Assembly: GCF_900115005.1 (NCBI RefSeq)
Contig: NZ_FOUY01000010.1
Span: 62,001-126,000, forward strand
Reading direction: 5' to 3'
DNA length: 64,000 nt
Origin: Pseudonocardia ammonioxydans
Lineage (GTDB): Bacteria; Actinomycetota; Actinomycetes; Mycobacteriales; Pseudonocardiaceae
Shown here: in pieces, positions 11,154 through 25,838 of the stretch
How positions within the stretch are numbered: the stretch's first letter is position 1
How the letters are laid out: each line of letters opens with the position of its first letter
The notes under the pieces: model-generated
Databases searched by the model: none
What the model saw: only the letters and a program-made list of their open reading frames with translations
What the model was told of the DNA's origin: nothing
Made by a program: the position numbers and the translations under genes

Positions 11154-12187
11154 GAGCGCGACAGCGCCTTGCCGGCCGACTTCAGCGCCTCGCACGACTC
11201 GACGACCCGCTCGCTCATCGCGACCTCGGCCTTCTTCAGGTACGAGCGCGGGTCGTAGACCTTCTTGTTGCCGACCTCCCCGTCGATCTTCAGGACGCCG
11301 TCGTAGTTCTCGAACATGTGCGACGCGATCGGCCGGGTGAAGGCGTACTGGGTGTCGGTGTCGACGTTCATCTTCACGACGCCGTAGCCCAGCGCCTCGT
11401 GGATCTCCTCCAGCAGCGAGCCGGACCCACCGTGGAAGACCAGGTCGAACGGCTTCTCCGCGGCACCGGAGCCGAGCTTCGCCCGGGCGACCTCCTGGCC
11501 CTTGGCGAGGATCTCCGGACGGAGCTTGACGTTGCCCGGCTTGTAGACGCCGTGCACGTTGCCGAACGTCGCCGCCAGCAGGTAGCGGCCCTTGTCGCCG
11601 GCGCCGAGGACCTCGACGGTGCGCTCGTAGTCGCCGGGGGCGGTGTAGAGCTTCTCGTTGATGTCGTTCGCGACGCCGTCCTCCTCGCCGCCGACGACGC
11701 CGATCTCGACCTCGAGGATGATCTTCGCCTTGGCCGCCTCGTCGAGCAGCTCGGCCGCGATCGCGAGGTTCTCCTCCAGCTCGACCGCCGAGCCGTCCCA
11801 CATGTGCGACTGGAACAGCGGGTTCTCACCCTTGGCGACGCGCTCCTGGCTGATCTTCAGCAGCGGGCGGACGAAGCCGTCGAGCTTGTCCTTCGGGCAG
11901 TGGTCGGTGTGCAGCGCGATGTTCACCGGGTACTTGTCCGCGACGACGTGCGCGAACTCGGCCAGGCCGACCGAGCCGGTGACCATGTCCTTGACCCGGG
12001 TGCCGGAGAGGAACTCCGCACCGCCGGTGGAGACCTGGACGATGCCGTCCGAGCCCGCCTCGGCGAACCCGCGCAGCGCTGCGTTCAGGGTCTCGGTGCT
12101 GGTCACGTTGATCGCCGGGTAGGCGAACTCCCCGCTCTTGGCGCGGTCCAGCATCTCGTTGTAGATCTCGGGCGTGGCGATCGGCAC
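11150..12187 (-). CDS. fbaA: Class II fructose-bisphosphate aldolase
   Basis: Zinc-dependent cleavage of fructose 1,6-bisphosphate to the two triose phosphates in glycolysis, and the reverse in gluconeogenesis. 345 residues, the normal length of the long class II form. The metal and catalytic motif HTDHC is at residues 93-97; GNVHGVYKPGN and FHGGSGS carry further zinc and phosphate-binding residues. GTG at 12187 has a good ribosome site (GAGGAGG) and gives the family start MPIATPEIY. The strong hairpin at 11114-11153 ends the gene. Confidence 0.97.
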   Translation of the reverse strand: MPIATPEIYNEMLDRAKSGEFAYPAINVTSTETLNAALRGFAEAGSDGIVQVSTGGAEFLSGTRVKDMVTGSVGLAEFAHVVADKYPVNIALHTDHCPKDKLDGFVRPLLKISQERVAKGENPLFQSHMWDGSAVELEENLAIAAELLDEAAKAKIILEVEIGVVGGEEDGVANDINEKLYTAPGDYERTVEVLGAGDKGRYLLAATFGNVHGVYKPGNVKLRPEILAKGQEVARAKLGSGAAEKPFDLVFHGGSGSLLEEIHEALGYGVVKMNVDTDTQYAFTRPIASHMFENYDGVLKIDGEVGNKKVYDPRSYLKKAEVAMSERVVESCEALKSAGKALSRS

Positions 12188-12364
12188 GGCCGGCCTCCTC
12201 GTCGTCGACGGTCGCTGCTGCTCGCAGCGCTTCTCTCCCCGGTGAGTATCACGTACCCGCCGAGCGGTGGCAGCCATCCCGCGAATGGGTCTGGTCACCT
12301 GTTCCGGACGGCGCAACCGATAAGCCCGTGAGGCGTGTCGGGGGTGGTCGCTACCCTGGGGCCC

Positions 12365-13045
12365 GTGGAGGAGGAGCGGGCCGAGAACGCGGTCGACCGG
12401 ACGCTGGGCCGGTTGCGCGCCATCGACAGCCGACCAGCACCGGAGGACACGGGTGCCCGGCCGAGCCCGTTCCCGCCCGGGGCGGTGCCCGACGCGCCCG
12501 TGCCGGACGGGCCGGAGGGACCGGACGGGCCGCCGCTCACGCTGGCCGATCTCTACCGCGACCACCGGCTGCGGCTGATGCGGCTGGCGATGCTGCTCGT
12601 CGACATCCCGGCGACCGCGGAGGACGTCGTGCAGGAGGCCTTCACCGGCCTGCACCGGCACTGGACCGGCCTGCGGGACGAGACGGCCGCCGTCGCCTAC
12701 CTGCGCGCTGCCGTGGTCAACGGCTCCCGCTCGGTGCTGCGCCGCCGGCGCACCGCCCGGGAGTACGTCCCGCCGCACTCGGCCAACGCCCGCTCGGCGG
12801 AGTCGCTGGCGATGCTCTCGGCCGAGCACCAGCAGGTCGTCGACGCGCTGTCGCTGCTGCCGCCGCGCCAGCGCGAGGTGCTGGTGCTGCGCTACTACGG
12901 CGGCCTGACCGAGTCCGAGATCTCGGAGGCGGCCGGGATGAGCCGGGGCACGGTCAAGTCGACCGCCAGCCGGGCCCTCGACGCCATCGCACGGATCATG
13001 GAGGAGCGGGCCGGGGCGGCCGCCCGCCGTGGGGAAGCACGATGA
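12365..13045 (+). CDS. RNA polymerase sigma factor, ECF-like (SigE family)
   Basis: 226 residues from GTG 12365; GTG 12335 is an in-frame alternative. A Pro-rich N-terminal tail of about 60 residues precedes region 2 (LYRDHRLRLMRLAMLLVDIP, EDVVQEAFTGL) and region 4 (LPPRQREVLVLRYYGGLTE with a helix-turn-helix ending GTVKSTASRAL). The stop overlaps the ATG of a proline-rich membrane protein, which takes the position an anti-sigma factor often holds. The target promoters are unknown. Confidence 0.88.
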   Translation: MEEERAENAVDRTLGRLRAIDSRPAPEDTGARPSPFPPGAVPDAPVPDGPEGPDGPPLTLADLYRDHRLRLMRLAMLLVDIPATAEDVVQEAFTGLHRHWTGLRDETAAVAYLRAAVVNGSRSVLRRRRTAREYVPPHSANARSAESLAMLSAEHQQVVDALSLLPPRQREVLVLRYYGGLTESEISEAAGMSRGTVKSTASRALDAIARIMEERAGAAARRGEAR

Positions 13046-13404
13046 ACGGTCAACCGGGTTCGTACGACCACCACGAGGAGGCCGCCCGCCGGGTCGGGGA
13101 GGCCCTGAACGCGCAGGCCCGCGGCCGCCCGATGCCGCCACCGCGCCCGGGCGGCCCGCCACCCGCACCGCCGCGCGTCCCGGGCCGGGTCCCGCCACCG
13201 GCGCCGCGCCCGCTGCCACCGCAGCAGCAGCACCGGCCCGCCCCGGCCGCCGCACCCGCGGCCGCGGCCCCGGCGGCGTCCGGATCGGCGGGCAGCCAGA
13301 TCCTCTGGGCCGCGCTGATCGCGCTGCTGGCCGGCGCGCTGCTCGGTGGCGGGATCGCACTGGTGTCGGTACTGCTCCCGGGAGCGCTCCCGGCCCTGGG
13401 ATGA
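13042..13404 (+). CDS. Proline-rich single-pass membrane protein after the sigma factor
   Basis: 120 residues. A short polar N-terminus (MNGQPGSYDHHEEAARRVGE) is followed by about 50 residues of Pro/Ala/Arg-rich sequence with poly-Pro and poly-Gln runs, then one strong membrane helix near the C-terminus (ILWAALIALLAGALLGGGIA). The start overlaps the sigma gene stop (ATGA), so the products are made together. It lacks a recognisable zinc-binding anti-sigma domain; a regulatory link to the sigma factor is only inferred from position. Confidence 0.8.
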   Translation: MNGQPGSYDHHEEAARRVGEALNAQARGRPMPPPRPGGPPPAPPRVPGRVPPPAPRPLPPQQQHRPAPAAAPAAAAPAASGSAGSQILWAALIALLAGALLGGGIALVSVLLPGALPALG

Positions 13405-13491
13405 CCGGTTTCGAAGCCGGTGTCCGATTGACCCTTTTCGCAGGTGACGCGGCGCCCGGACGCGATCACCCGACCGGTAGCGTTTCGCTGC

Positions 13492-14502
13492 GTGACGGTT
13501 CTCGCCGCGACCCAGACGCTCGCCCTCGGCCCTTCCTGGCTGGACCCTGCGGTGATCATCGAATCCCTCGGCCCGTGGGCCCTGGTCGGTGTCGCCGCGA
13601 TCATCTTCGCCGAGTGCGGCCTGCTGCTGGGCTTCTTCCTGCCCGGTGACTCACTGCTGTTCACCGCGGGGCTGTTCGTCGCGCAGGGCGCGATCGGGGT
13701 CCCGCTGTGGCTGGTGTGCGTGGTGCTCGTGGTGTCCGCGTTCGCCGGGAACGCCGTCGGGTACGGCATCGGCTACCGCGCCGGCCCGGCGGTGTTCGAC
13801 AAGCCGCGCTCGAAGCTGTTCAACCCCAAGCACGTGGACAAGACCCACGAGTTCTTCGAGCGCTACGGCAACCGGGCGATCGTGCTGGCCCGGTTCGTGC
13901 CGATCGTGCGCACCTTCATCACGGTCAGCGCCGGTGTCGCGCGGATGGACCCGAAGCGCTACCTGACCTACTCCCTGATCGGCGGGGTGGCCTGGGCCGC
14001 CGGGGTCACGGTGCTCGGTTACTTCCTCGGCCAGTTCAGCTTCGTGCGCGAGCACATCGACCTGATCCTGGTCGGGATCGTGCTGATCTCGGTGCTGCCG
14101 ATCCTGTTCGAGGTCCTCCGGGCGCGGGCGCTCGCCAAGCGCGGTGCCCCGGCCGGTGAGGTGGACGCCGTCGGGGCGACCGCCGCCGGGGCCGCCGCGG
14201 CGACCGTCACGGGCCGGGCCGGGGACGCCGACCCCACCTCCGCCACCGTGCGCATGCCCGCCGTCGGCCGGCCGGGGGCCCGGCCGCACACGCAGCCGCC
14301 GGCACACCCCGCACCGCAGCCCGCCCCGGCACCGCACCCGGGCACCGCACCGCATCCGCACGCCGCACCGCCCCCGAATGCTGCAGCCCGTCCGGACGCT
14401 GCACCCCGTCCGAACCCGGCGCAGCCCCCGGCCCCGGCCGCGCAGGAGCCGCCGTTGCGGCACAGCAGCGGCCGCCCGACGATGCCGCCCCGCCAGGGCT
14501 GA
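13492..14502 (+). CDS. DedA family membrane protein with proline-rich tail
   Basis: 336 residues from GTG 13492. DedA/SNARE-associated core: 'FFLPGDSLLFTAG' at about residues 46-58, 'GNAVGYGIGYRAG', 'FFERYGNRAIVLARFVPIVR' and 'VSAGVARMDPKRY'. DedA proteins are linked to membrane lipid (undecaprenyl or phospholipid) flipping and membrane homeostasis. A Pro/Ala/His-rich cytoplasmic tail of roughly 110 residues is an unusual extension. In M. tuberculosis a DedA gene (Rv0364) also sits beside fba. Confidence 0.9.
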   Translation: MTVLAATQTLALGPSWLDPAVIIESLGPWALVGVAAIIFAECGLLLGFFLPGDSLLFTAGLFVAQGAIGVPLWLVCVVLVVSAFAGNAVGYGIGYRAGPAVFDKPRSKLFNPKHVDKTHEFFERYGNRAIVLARFVPIVRTFITVSAGVARMDPKRYLTYSLIGGVAWAAGVTVLGYFLGQFSFVREHIDLILVGIVLISVLPILFEVLRARALAKRGAPAGEVDAVGATAAGAAAATVTGRAGDADPTSATVRMPAVGRPGARPHTQPPAHPAPQPAPAPHPGTAPHPHAAPPPNAAARPDAAPRPNPAQPPAPAAQEPPLRHSSGRPTMPPRQG

Positions 14503-14505
14503 GCC

Positions 14506-15198
14506 TCACCAGGCCGCGGTCAGGTCCGCGTGCTCGCGGACCCAGGCGTGCATCACGATCCCGGCCGCGACCCCGGCGTTGATCGAGCGCGTGGAGCCGA
14601 ACTGGGCGATCGAGACGGCGAGGTCGGCGGCGTCGCGGACGGCCGGCGACAGCCCCGGCCCCTCGGCCCCGAACAGCAGCACGCAGTCCCGGGGCAGCGC
14701 GGTCTCCTCCAGCCGGACGGCACCGGGCAGGTTGTCCACCGCCACCAGCGCGAGCCGGTGCGCCCGGGCGAAGTCGACGAGCCCGCCGGCGTCGGGATGG
14801 TGGTGCAGCGACAGGTAGCGGTCGGTGACCATCGCGCCGCGCCGGTTCCACCGCCGGCGTCCCACGATGTGCACGCCGGCGGCGCCGAAGGCGTTCGCCG
14901 TCCGGACCACCGTGCCGATGTTGTGGTCGTGCCCGAGGTTCTCGATCGCCACGTGGAACGGGTGCGCCCGGCGCGCCAGCTCCTCCGCGACGGCCTCGCG
15001 CCGCCAGTAGCGGTAGGCGTCGACGACGTTGCGCCGGTCCCCCTCGGCGAGCAGCTCGGGATCCCAGTGGTCGCCCACGGGCGTCGGCCCGGTCCACGGT
15101 CCGACCCCGACCTGACCGGGCACCTGCCACTCGCTCGGTCCGGGTGCTGCGTCGCCGGGTGCTGCGTCGCCGGGGTCCGGCTCGCCGGAGCCGGTCAT
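14506..15198 (-). CDS. TrmH/SpoU family RNA 2'-O-methyltransferase
   Basis: 230 residues of a trefoil-knot SAM enzyme that methylates a ribose 2'-OH in tRNA or rRNA. Motif 1 is ENLGHDHNIGTVVRTANAFG with the conserved N and R; motif 2 is LLFGAEGPGLS; motif 3 is VSIAQFGSTRSINAGVAAGI. The acidic Gly/Pro-rich first 30 residues look disordered. ATG at 15198 overlaps the pyrE stop by 4 bases, and the SpoU-pyrE pairing matches mycobacterial Rv0380c-Rv0382c. The RNA target cannot be read from the sequence. Confidence 0.92.
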   Translation of the reverse strand: MTGSGEPDPGDAAPGDAAPGPSEWQVPGQVGVGPWTGPTPVGDHWDPELLAEGDRRNVVDAYRYWRREAVAEELARRAHPFHVAIENLGHDHNIGTVVRTANAFGAAGVHIVGRRRWNRRGAMVTDRYLSLHHHPDAGGLVDFARAHRLALVAVDNLPGAVRLEETALPRDCVLLFGAEGPGLSPAVRDAADLAVSIAQFGSTRSINAGVAAGIVMHAWVREHADLTAAW

Positions 15199-15749
15199 CC
15201 CAGCTGCAGGTCCGCCAGCCCCAGCAGGGCGCGGTAGGGCACGCCCTCGGCCTCGACGGCCTGCCGGGCGCCGGTGTCGCGGTCGACGACCGTGCACACG
15301 CCGGCGACGTCCGCCCCGGCCGCCAGCACCGACCGCACCGCCGTCAGCACCGATCCACCGGTGGTCGAGGTGTCCTCGACGACCAGCACGGACCGGCCGG
15401 TGACGTCCGGACCCTCGATGAGGCGCTGCAGGCCGTGCTTCTTGGTCTCCTTGCGGACGACGAACGCGTCCACCGGGTCGGCGCCCTCCAGCGCGGCCGC
15501 ATGCAGCACGGCGGTCGCGACCGGGTCGGCGCCCAGTGTCAGCCCGCCCACCGCCGAGTACGCCCAGTCCGCGGTGAGCTCGCGCAGCAGCCGCCCGATC
15601 AGCGGCGACGCCTCGTGGTGCAGCGTGACCCGGCGCAGGTCGACGTAGTAGTCGGCCTCCGCGCCCGAGGACAGCGTCACCTTCTCGTGGACCACGGCCA
15701 GCTCGCGGACCAGCGCGGCGAGCCGGGCCCGGTCGGCGTGCGCGGTCAT
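15195..15749 (-). CDS. pyrE: Orotate phosphoribosyltransferase
   Basis: Makes orotidine 5'-phosphate from orotate and PRPP in UMP synthesis. 184 residues. The PRPP-binding loop is VLVVEDTSTTGGS at about residues 121-133; RKETKKHG is the flexible catalytic loop with the conserved Lys; YYVDLRRVTL is near the N-terminus. It overlaps the SDR gene by 4 bases upstream and the methyltransferase by 4 downstream, making a three-gene operon. Confidence 0.96.
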   Translation of the reverse strand: MTAHADRARLAALVRELAVVHEKVTLSSGAEADYYVDLRRVTLHHEASPLIGRLLRELTADWAYSAVGGLTLGADPVATAVLHAAALEGADPVDAFVVRKETKKHGLQRLIEGPDVTGRSVLVVEDTSTTGGSVLTAVRSVLAAGADVAGVCTVVDRDTGARQAVEAEGVPYRALLGLADLQLG

Positions 15750-16519
15750 GTGCGGTCCCGGTCGAAGCTCGCCGTGATCCGCCGCAGGACCCCGCGGGGC
15801 AGCGCCCCGGCCAGTCCGACGATCGCCTTGTACTGCCTCGAGGGCACCGACACCACCCGTCCCCGGTCCAGGTCCGCCAGGGCCTCGTCGACCACCTGTG
15901 AGGCCTCCAGCCAGAGCGGGCCGCGCCGGGCTCCCGCGTCGATCCCGGCCCGCTCGTGGAATTCCGTTCGTACGTACCCGGGGCAGAGCGCCATCGCCCG
16001 TACCCCCGTGCCCTGCAGCGACGCGGCCACACCCTCGGTGAAGGTGATGACCCAGGCCTTGTCGGCGGCGTAGGTGGAGCCGCGCCCGGCGAGGAAGCCG
16101 GCCACGCTGGCCACGTTCACCACCGCCCCGGTGCCGCGGTCGACCATCCCGGGCAGCGCCGCCCGGGTCAGCTCCAGCACGCTCGCGACGTTGACCTGCA
16201 GCTGGCGGGTCAGCTCCGCCGGCTCGTTGTCCAGGAACGCCGCGCCGAGCGAGAGCCCGGCGTTGTTGACCAGCAGGTCGACCGGGGCGACGTCCGGGTC
16301 CGCCAGCCGGCGGGTCACGCGGGCGCGCTCCCCGGCGTCGGCCAGGTCGGCCGGCAGCACCTCGACGGCGACGCCCAGGTCGCGGTAGCGGTGTGCGGCC
16401 GCCTGCAGGCGGTCGGTGTCGCGCGCCACGAGCACGAGGTCGCGGCCGTCGGCGGCGAGCCGGTCGGCGAACGCCGCCCCGATCCCCGACGACGCGCCCG
16501 TGATCATGACGGAGGGCAC
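15746..16519 (-). CDS. Short-chain dehydrogenase/reductase
   Basis: 257 residues of a classical SDR NAD(P)H oxidoreductase. TGASSGIG cofactor motif at residues 7-14, NNAG at about 90, catalytic Ser in NVASVAG and Tyr/Lys in STYAADK. The C-terminus (residues 220-257) is basic and partly hydrophobic, as in membrane-associated acyl or steroid SDRs. It leads the pyrE operon and resembles the degenerate SDR at 19331-20422, suggesting an old duplication. The substrate is unknown. Confidence 0.93.
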   Translation of the reverse strand: MPSVMITGASSGIGAAFADRLAADGRDLVLVARDTDRLQAAAHRYRDLGVAVEVLPADLADAGERARVTRRLADPDVAPVDLLVNNAGLSLGAAFLDNEPAELTRQLQVNVASVLELTRAALPGMVDRGTGAVVNVASVAGFLAGRGSTYAADKAWVITFTEGVAASLQGTGVRAMALCPGYVRTEFHERAGIDAGARRGPLWLEASQVVDEALADLDRGRVVSVPSRQYKAIVGLAGALPRGVLRRITASFDRDRT

Positions 16520-16670
16520 GCGGGGAGCGTAGTCCGTCGGCCGGGCCGGGACGCAGCCGCGGCGCGGTCCGCGGACCCGTGTGTGATCTCCGCTACACCG
16601 GTTCCGGACTCTCCGTGAGACGTGCCGCTCTCGCGTGCCGCACTGTTACGGAGCCTTTACCGTCGAGACC

Positions 16671-20422
<3,752 letters not shown>

Positions 20423-20487
20423 CCGAAAAGGTTAGCGAGCCCCGTTCGGGGTAGCGCGTTCGGGTGGTCACGTGTCGTGTCGGTCAG

Positions 20488-20511
20488 CAGACGGAGAGTG
20501 AGAACCGTCTG
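20488..20511 (-). terminator. Small hairpin after the 20513 gene
   Basis: CAGACGG (20488-20494) and CCGTCTG (20505-20511) form a perfect 7-bp stem with a 10-base loop, one base past the stop codon of the minus-strand gene. There is no U-run. It is a modest candidate terminator. Confidence 0.4.
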
Positions 20512-20512
20512 G

Positions 20513-21160
20513 TCAGGACTCGACAGCGGGCCGCTTGACGTGCAGGCCCTCCTCCAACGCGGTGGCCACCTCGGCGAGGTCGGCGAGCAGGTCCTGCATC
20601 CGGTCGGCGGAGATGCCGACGGGCGCGGCGGCGAGCACCCAGGCCTCCTCGGCCCAGAGCAGCTCGACGTCCTCCCCGACCGCGTCGCTGGCGTCGGCCA
20701 GCCGCGAGGTGAGCAGCGGGCGCACGGCGTCGGCGTCGGAGACGAACGCGTAGCGCTCACCGACCGGCTCCAGCAGGTCCAGCCCGGCGTCGTCGGGCAG
20801 CGGGGCGGACGGCAGCCGCAGCTCGACGGCCGCCGGCAGCGACTCCTGGACCTGCACGGCGCAGAGCACGGAGCTGATCCGCCCGGCCTGCTCGTGGTCG
20901 AAGGCGTGGGCCTTGCGCGGGCCGTCCGGGGTGGGGACGTCACCGGAGACCAGGTTGCGGGCGACCCCGGGGCCGCCCTGGTGGATCGTCCCGTAGCGCC
21001 AGCGGCTGGGCAGCACGGGGTCGGAGTCGAGGTACTCCCATTCCCGCAGCTGGGCCCAGCGCTTCCGGTCGCGGGTCGCGCCCCCGCGGAACCGGTCGTA
21101 GACCAGCAGACCGACGCCGACGACGATCGCGACGAGAGCGATGACGAACCAGACCGACAT
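20513..21160 (-). CDS. Membrane-anchored hypothetical protein
   Basis: 215 residues. One N-terminal helix (MSVWFVIALVAIVVGVGLLV) anchors a soluble domain starting YDRFRGGATRDRKRWAQLRE, with 'WRYGTIHQGGPGVARNLVSG' in the middle and an acidic C-terminal helix. I recognise no family. ATG at 21160 is chosen because it opens directly on the membrane helix; the longer frame to 21256 adds an unlikely basic tail. Confidence 0.78.
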   Translation of the reverse strand: MSVWFVIALVAIVVGVGLLVYDRFRGGATRDRKRWAQLREWEYLDSDPVLPSRWRYGTIHQGGPGVARNLVSGDVPTPDGPRKAHAFDHEQAGRISSVLCAVQVQESLPAAVELRLPSAPLPDDAGLDLLEPVGERYAFVSDADAVRPLLTSRLADASDAVGEDVELLWAEEAWVLAAAPVGISADRMQDLLADLAEVATALEEGLHVKRPAVES

Positions 21161-21252
21161 GCGGCGGAGCGTAGTACCGGAAGGGGCTGTGACGTGGTAA
21201 CGCCACGACTCCGACGTGCCCCTTTCCGGGAACGACGGGTGCCGGGGACCGC

Positions 21253-22251
21253 TCACGGGGCCGGTTCGGCCCGCCCCTCGGCCGCACTCACACGGGCCGC
21301 CGCGTCCTGTTTGCCGTGCTCGACGGCCCGGTCCAGCTGCGGGAGCGCGGCCCGCAGCACCCGCTCGGCCTCCTCCGCGACGCCGGCCGCCCGCCGGAGC
21401 GCCTCGATCAGGGCCGTCACGCGATCGCTGAGCCGGTGACCGAGCTGCACGGCGTCGAGCACCGCGTTCGTGACGGTGAGCGGGGCCGCGGCCCCGCTGG
21501 TGATCAGTGACAGCACGCCCGCCGACACCAGCGAGGCCAGGAAGTCGGCCACGGCGTCGCGCAGGATCGCCCGCTCGGCACCGACCGTCGCGCCCGTCCG
21601 CAGCACCAGGTCCGCCACCAGCATCGACTGCTCGGCGGCGCGCGCCGCGGCCGCGGCACCCTCGCCCGCCGTGTCGGCGAACCCGTCACAGGCCGTGCCC
21701 TGCCAGGCCCCGCAGGCGTCCGCGGCGGTCGCGCGCAGGGCCGCGGCCGCGGCGGTCAGCTCCCGGGCGAGCTCCTGGCGGCTCCGCGCGACGGCGGCGA
21801 TCTCGTCCGGATCACCGGCGAGGGCGTCGAGCGGCTCCCGGAGGAACCACAGGTGCTCGATCGCCCAGCCGGCCAGGGCGGAGCCGAGCGCGCCGAACGG
21901 GTCGGCGACGAACCCCAGGGTGTCCAGGCCCGCGGCGGCCGCGGCCCAGGCGACGCCTGCGCCGTCCTGGTCCTCGAGCGCCGCGCCGAGGTCGTGGTAC
22001 GACGAGACGATCCCGCTGCCCTCGGCCCAGCTGCTCCCGCTCCCCTCGGCCCCGCTGCTTCCGCCCTGGCCGCCATCGGCGTCACGACCGGCACGCCCGT
22101 CTCCATCGGCGTCACCACCTGGGCGCCCGCCACCGGGACCGCCGCCGTTCGCCGGCCTGCCGTCGTCGGCACCGCCGGCGTCGCTCACGGCACTCCCGCC
22201 CGGCTCGCCGCTGCGCCGATCGGTCCCGTCGGCGGGCGCGGGTGCCGTCAT
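21253..22251 (-). CDS. WXG100-like/ESX-type protein with disordered N-terminus
   Basis: 332 residues. The first 80 are Gly/Asp/Ser-rich and probably disordered. Then 'GFVADPFGALGSALAGWAIE', 'LREPLDALAGDPDEI', a helix, and the W-x-G turn in ACGAWQGTACDGF (about residues 180-192) followed by another helix: the helix-WxG-helix plan of type VII secretion substrates. A hydrophobic stretch (LASLVSAGVLSLITSGAAAP) and a coiled C-terminus follow. It is third in a coupled cluster after YbaB-like and small helical genes. No toxin domain is visible. Confidence 0.72.
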   Translation of the reverse strand: MTAPAPADGTDRRSGEPGGSAVSDAGGADDGRPANGGGPGGGRPGGDADGDGRAGRDADGGQGGSSGAEGSGSSWAEGSGIVSSYHDLGAALEDQDGAGVAWAAAAAGLDTLGFVADPFGALGSALAGWAIEHLWFLREPLDALAGDPDEIAAVARSRQELARELTAAAAALRATAADACGAWQGTACDGFADTAGEGAAAAARAAEQSMLVADLVLRTGATVGAERAILRDAVADFLASLVSAGVLSLITSGAAAPLTVTNAVLDAVQLGHRLSDRVTALIEALRRAAGVAEEAERVLRAALPQLDRAVEHGKQDAAARVSAAEGRAEPAP

Positions 22252-22589
22252 CGGCCGGTGCCGGTGCTCGGGGTTCGCGGCACCTCGACCTCGAGGAACG
22301 ACCGGGCCGCGTCGAGGTCGGTGAGCTCGTAGTCGCGCACCGCGGCGCGGAGCGTGTCGGCCGCCTCGGCCAGGCTCCGGCCGAGGTCGGCGACCGCCGC
22401 GTCCCCGGCGCGCATCGCCGAGGTCGCGGCGCCGGCGAAGAACCCGCCGACCAGCCCGAACGCGTCCCCCGAGACCTGCGCACCGGGCGAACGCACCCGG
22501 TCGACACCGGCGACGATCCCGGCGATCCGGTCCGCCACCGCCTCGAGCCGGGAGGGGTCGAGCCGGAACCCGCCACCGGCCCCCGTCAC
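22248..22589 (-). CDS. Small helical protein, ESX/EspC-like
   Basis: 113 residues, all helical by appearance, starting FRLDPSRLEAVADRIAGIV after a Gly-rich leader and including DAFGLVGGFFAGAATSAMR. This resembles the small type VII secretion-associated proteins (EspC or DUF2580-like) found beside WXG proteins; there is no W-x-G motif. GTG at 22589 overlaps the upstream YbaB-like stop by 4 bases and its own stop overlaps the WXG-like start by 4. A partner role with the 21253 product is inferred. Confidence 0.7.
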   Translation of the reverse strand: MTGAGGGFRLDPSRLEAVADRIAGIVAGVDRVRSPGAQVSGDAFGLVGGFFAGAATSAMRAGDAAVADLGRSLAEAADTLRAAVRDYELTDLDAARSFLEVEVPRTPSTGTGR

Positions 22590-22918
22590 GGCGCGCCCTC
22601 CGCGGTCAGCGGCTCCATAATCGCTGCGACCCGGGCGCGGGCGTCGGCGGCCGCCTCGGCCGACAACCGCAGGACCGTCTCGGCCAACCGGGCCCGGGAC
22701 AGCTCCTCGGACCGGACGCCGAGCCGCAGCTCGGTCAGCGCCCCGGAGGCGTCGACGGTGACCGCGACCGCACCGTCGCGGGTCTGCGCGGTCGCGGTCA
22801 CCATGAGCACCCGGGCCCGGGCGTGCTCCGCCCGGGCCCGGATCTGCTCGATGCGCGTGCGGTATTCGGCGAGCCACGTCTCCGCCGTCGGCGGAGCGGA
22901 GGACGGGGTGCGTTCCAT
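22586..22918 (-). CDS. YbaB/EbfC family protein
   Basis: 110 residues with the YbaB/EbfC layout: a long N-terminal helix (WLAEYRTRIEQIRARAEHAR), a central beta sheet (VTATAQTRDGAVAVTVDASG and LTELRLG) and a C-terminal helix. Classical YbaB is a nucleoid DNA-binding protein; actinobacterial paralogs beside WXG-type genes are frequent and may act differently. It is the first gene of the three-gene cluster, 48 bases below the clpB stop on the same strand. Confidence 0.78.
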   Translation of the reverse strand: MERTPSSAPPTAETWLAEYRTRIEQIRARAEHARARVLMVTATAQTRDGAVAVTVDASGALTELRLGVRSEELSRARLAETVLRLSAEAAADARARVAAIMEPLTAEGAP

Positions 22919-22966
22919 GGCCCGACGATGCGCCGGTCGGCCCGGCCCCGCGGCCGGAGCCGGGGA

Positions 22967-25600
<2,634 letters not shown>

Positions 25601-25712
25601 GCTCCGCGTTCCTCCCGGTCCTTCTCTTCGAACATCGTCTCTGGGTGGGGAGCGGCACCCCGGCCCGTCTCTCGACACAGTCTGCCCGGCTGGTGCACCT
25701 CTCGACACATTC

Positions 25713-25745
25713 AACGGCAGGAAAGTTGAGTCTGTTCCGCTCAGG
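25713..25745 (-). promoter_or_regulatory. HspR (HAIR) operator over a SigH/SigR-type clpB promoter
   Basis: Plus-strand GTTGAGT (25725-25731), seven bases, GCTCAGG (25739-25745) matches the HspR consensus CTTGAGT-N7-ACTCAAG at 11 of 14 positions. On the minus strand GGAAC (25738 to 25734) is followed by exactly 18 bases and GTT (25715 to 25713), the GGAAY-N18-GTT pattern of SigH/SigR promoters. The -35 motif lies inside the operator, so HspR would block this promoter directly. Transcription would start about 105 bases before the clpB ATG. Confidence 0.72.
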
Positions 25746-25838
25746 GCGAAGAATTTCCGGACGGCCGGACTCCCTCACGGGGCACGCGGGCCCGGCGGCC
25801 CACCCCGGTCGCGGCACGGGTCGCGGCACGGCACTCGG

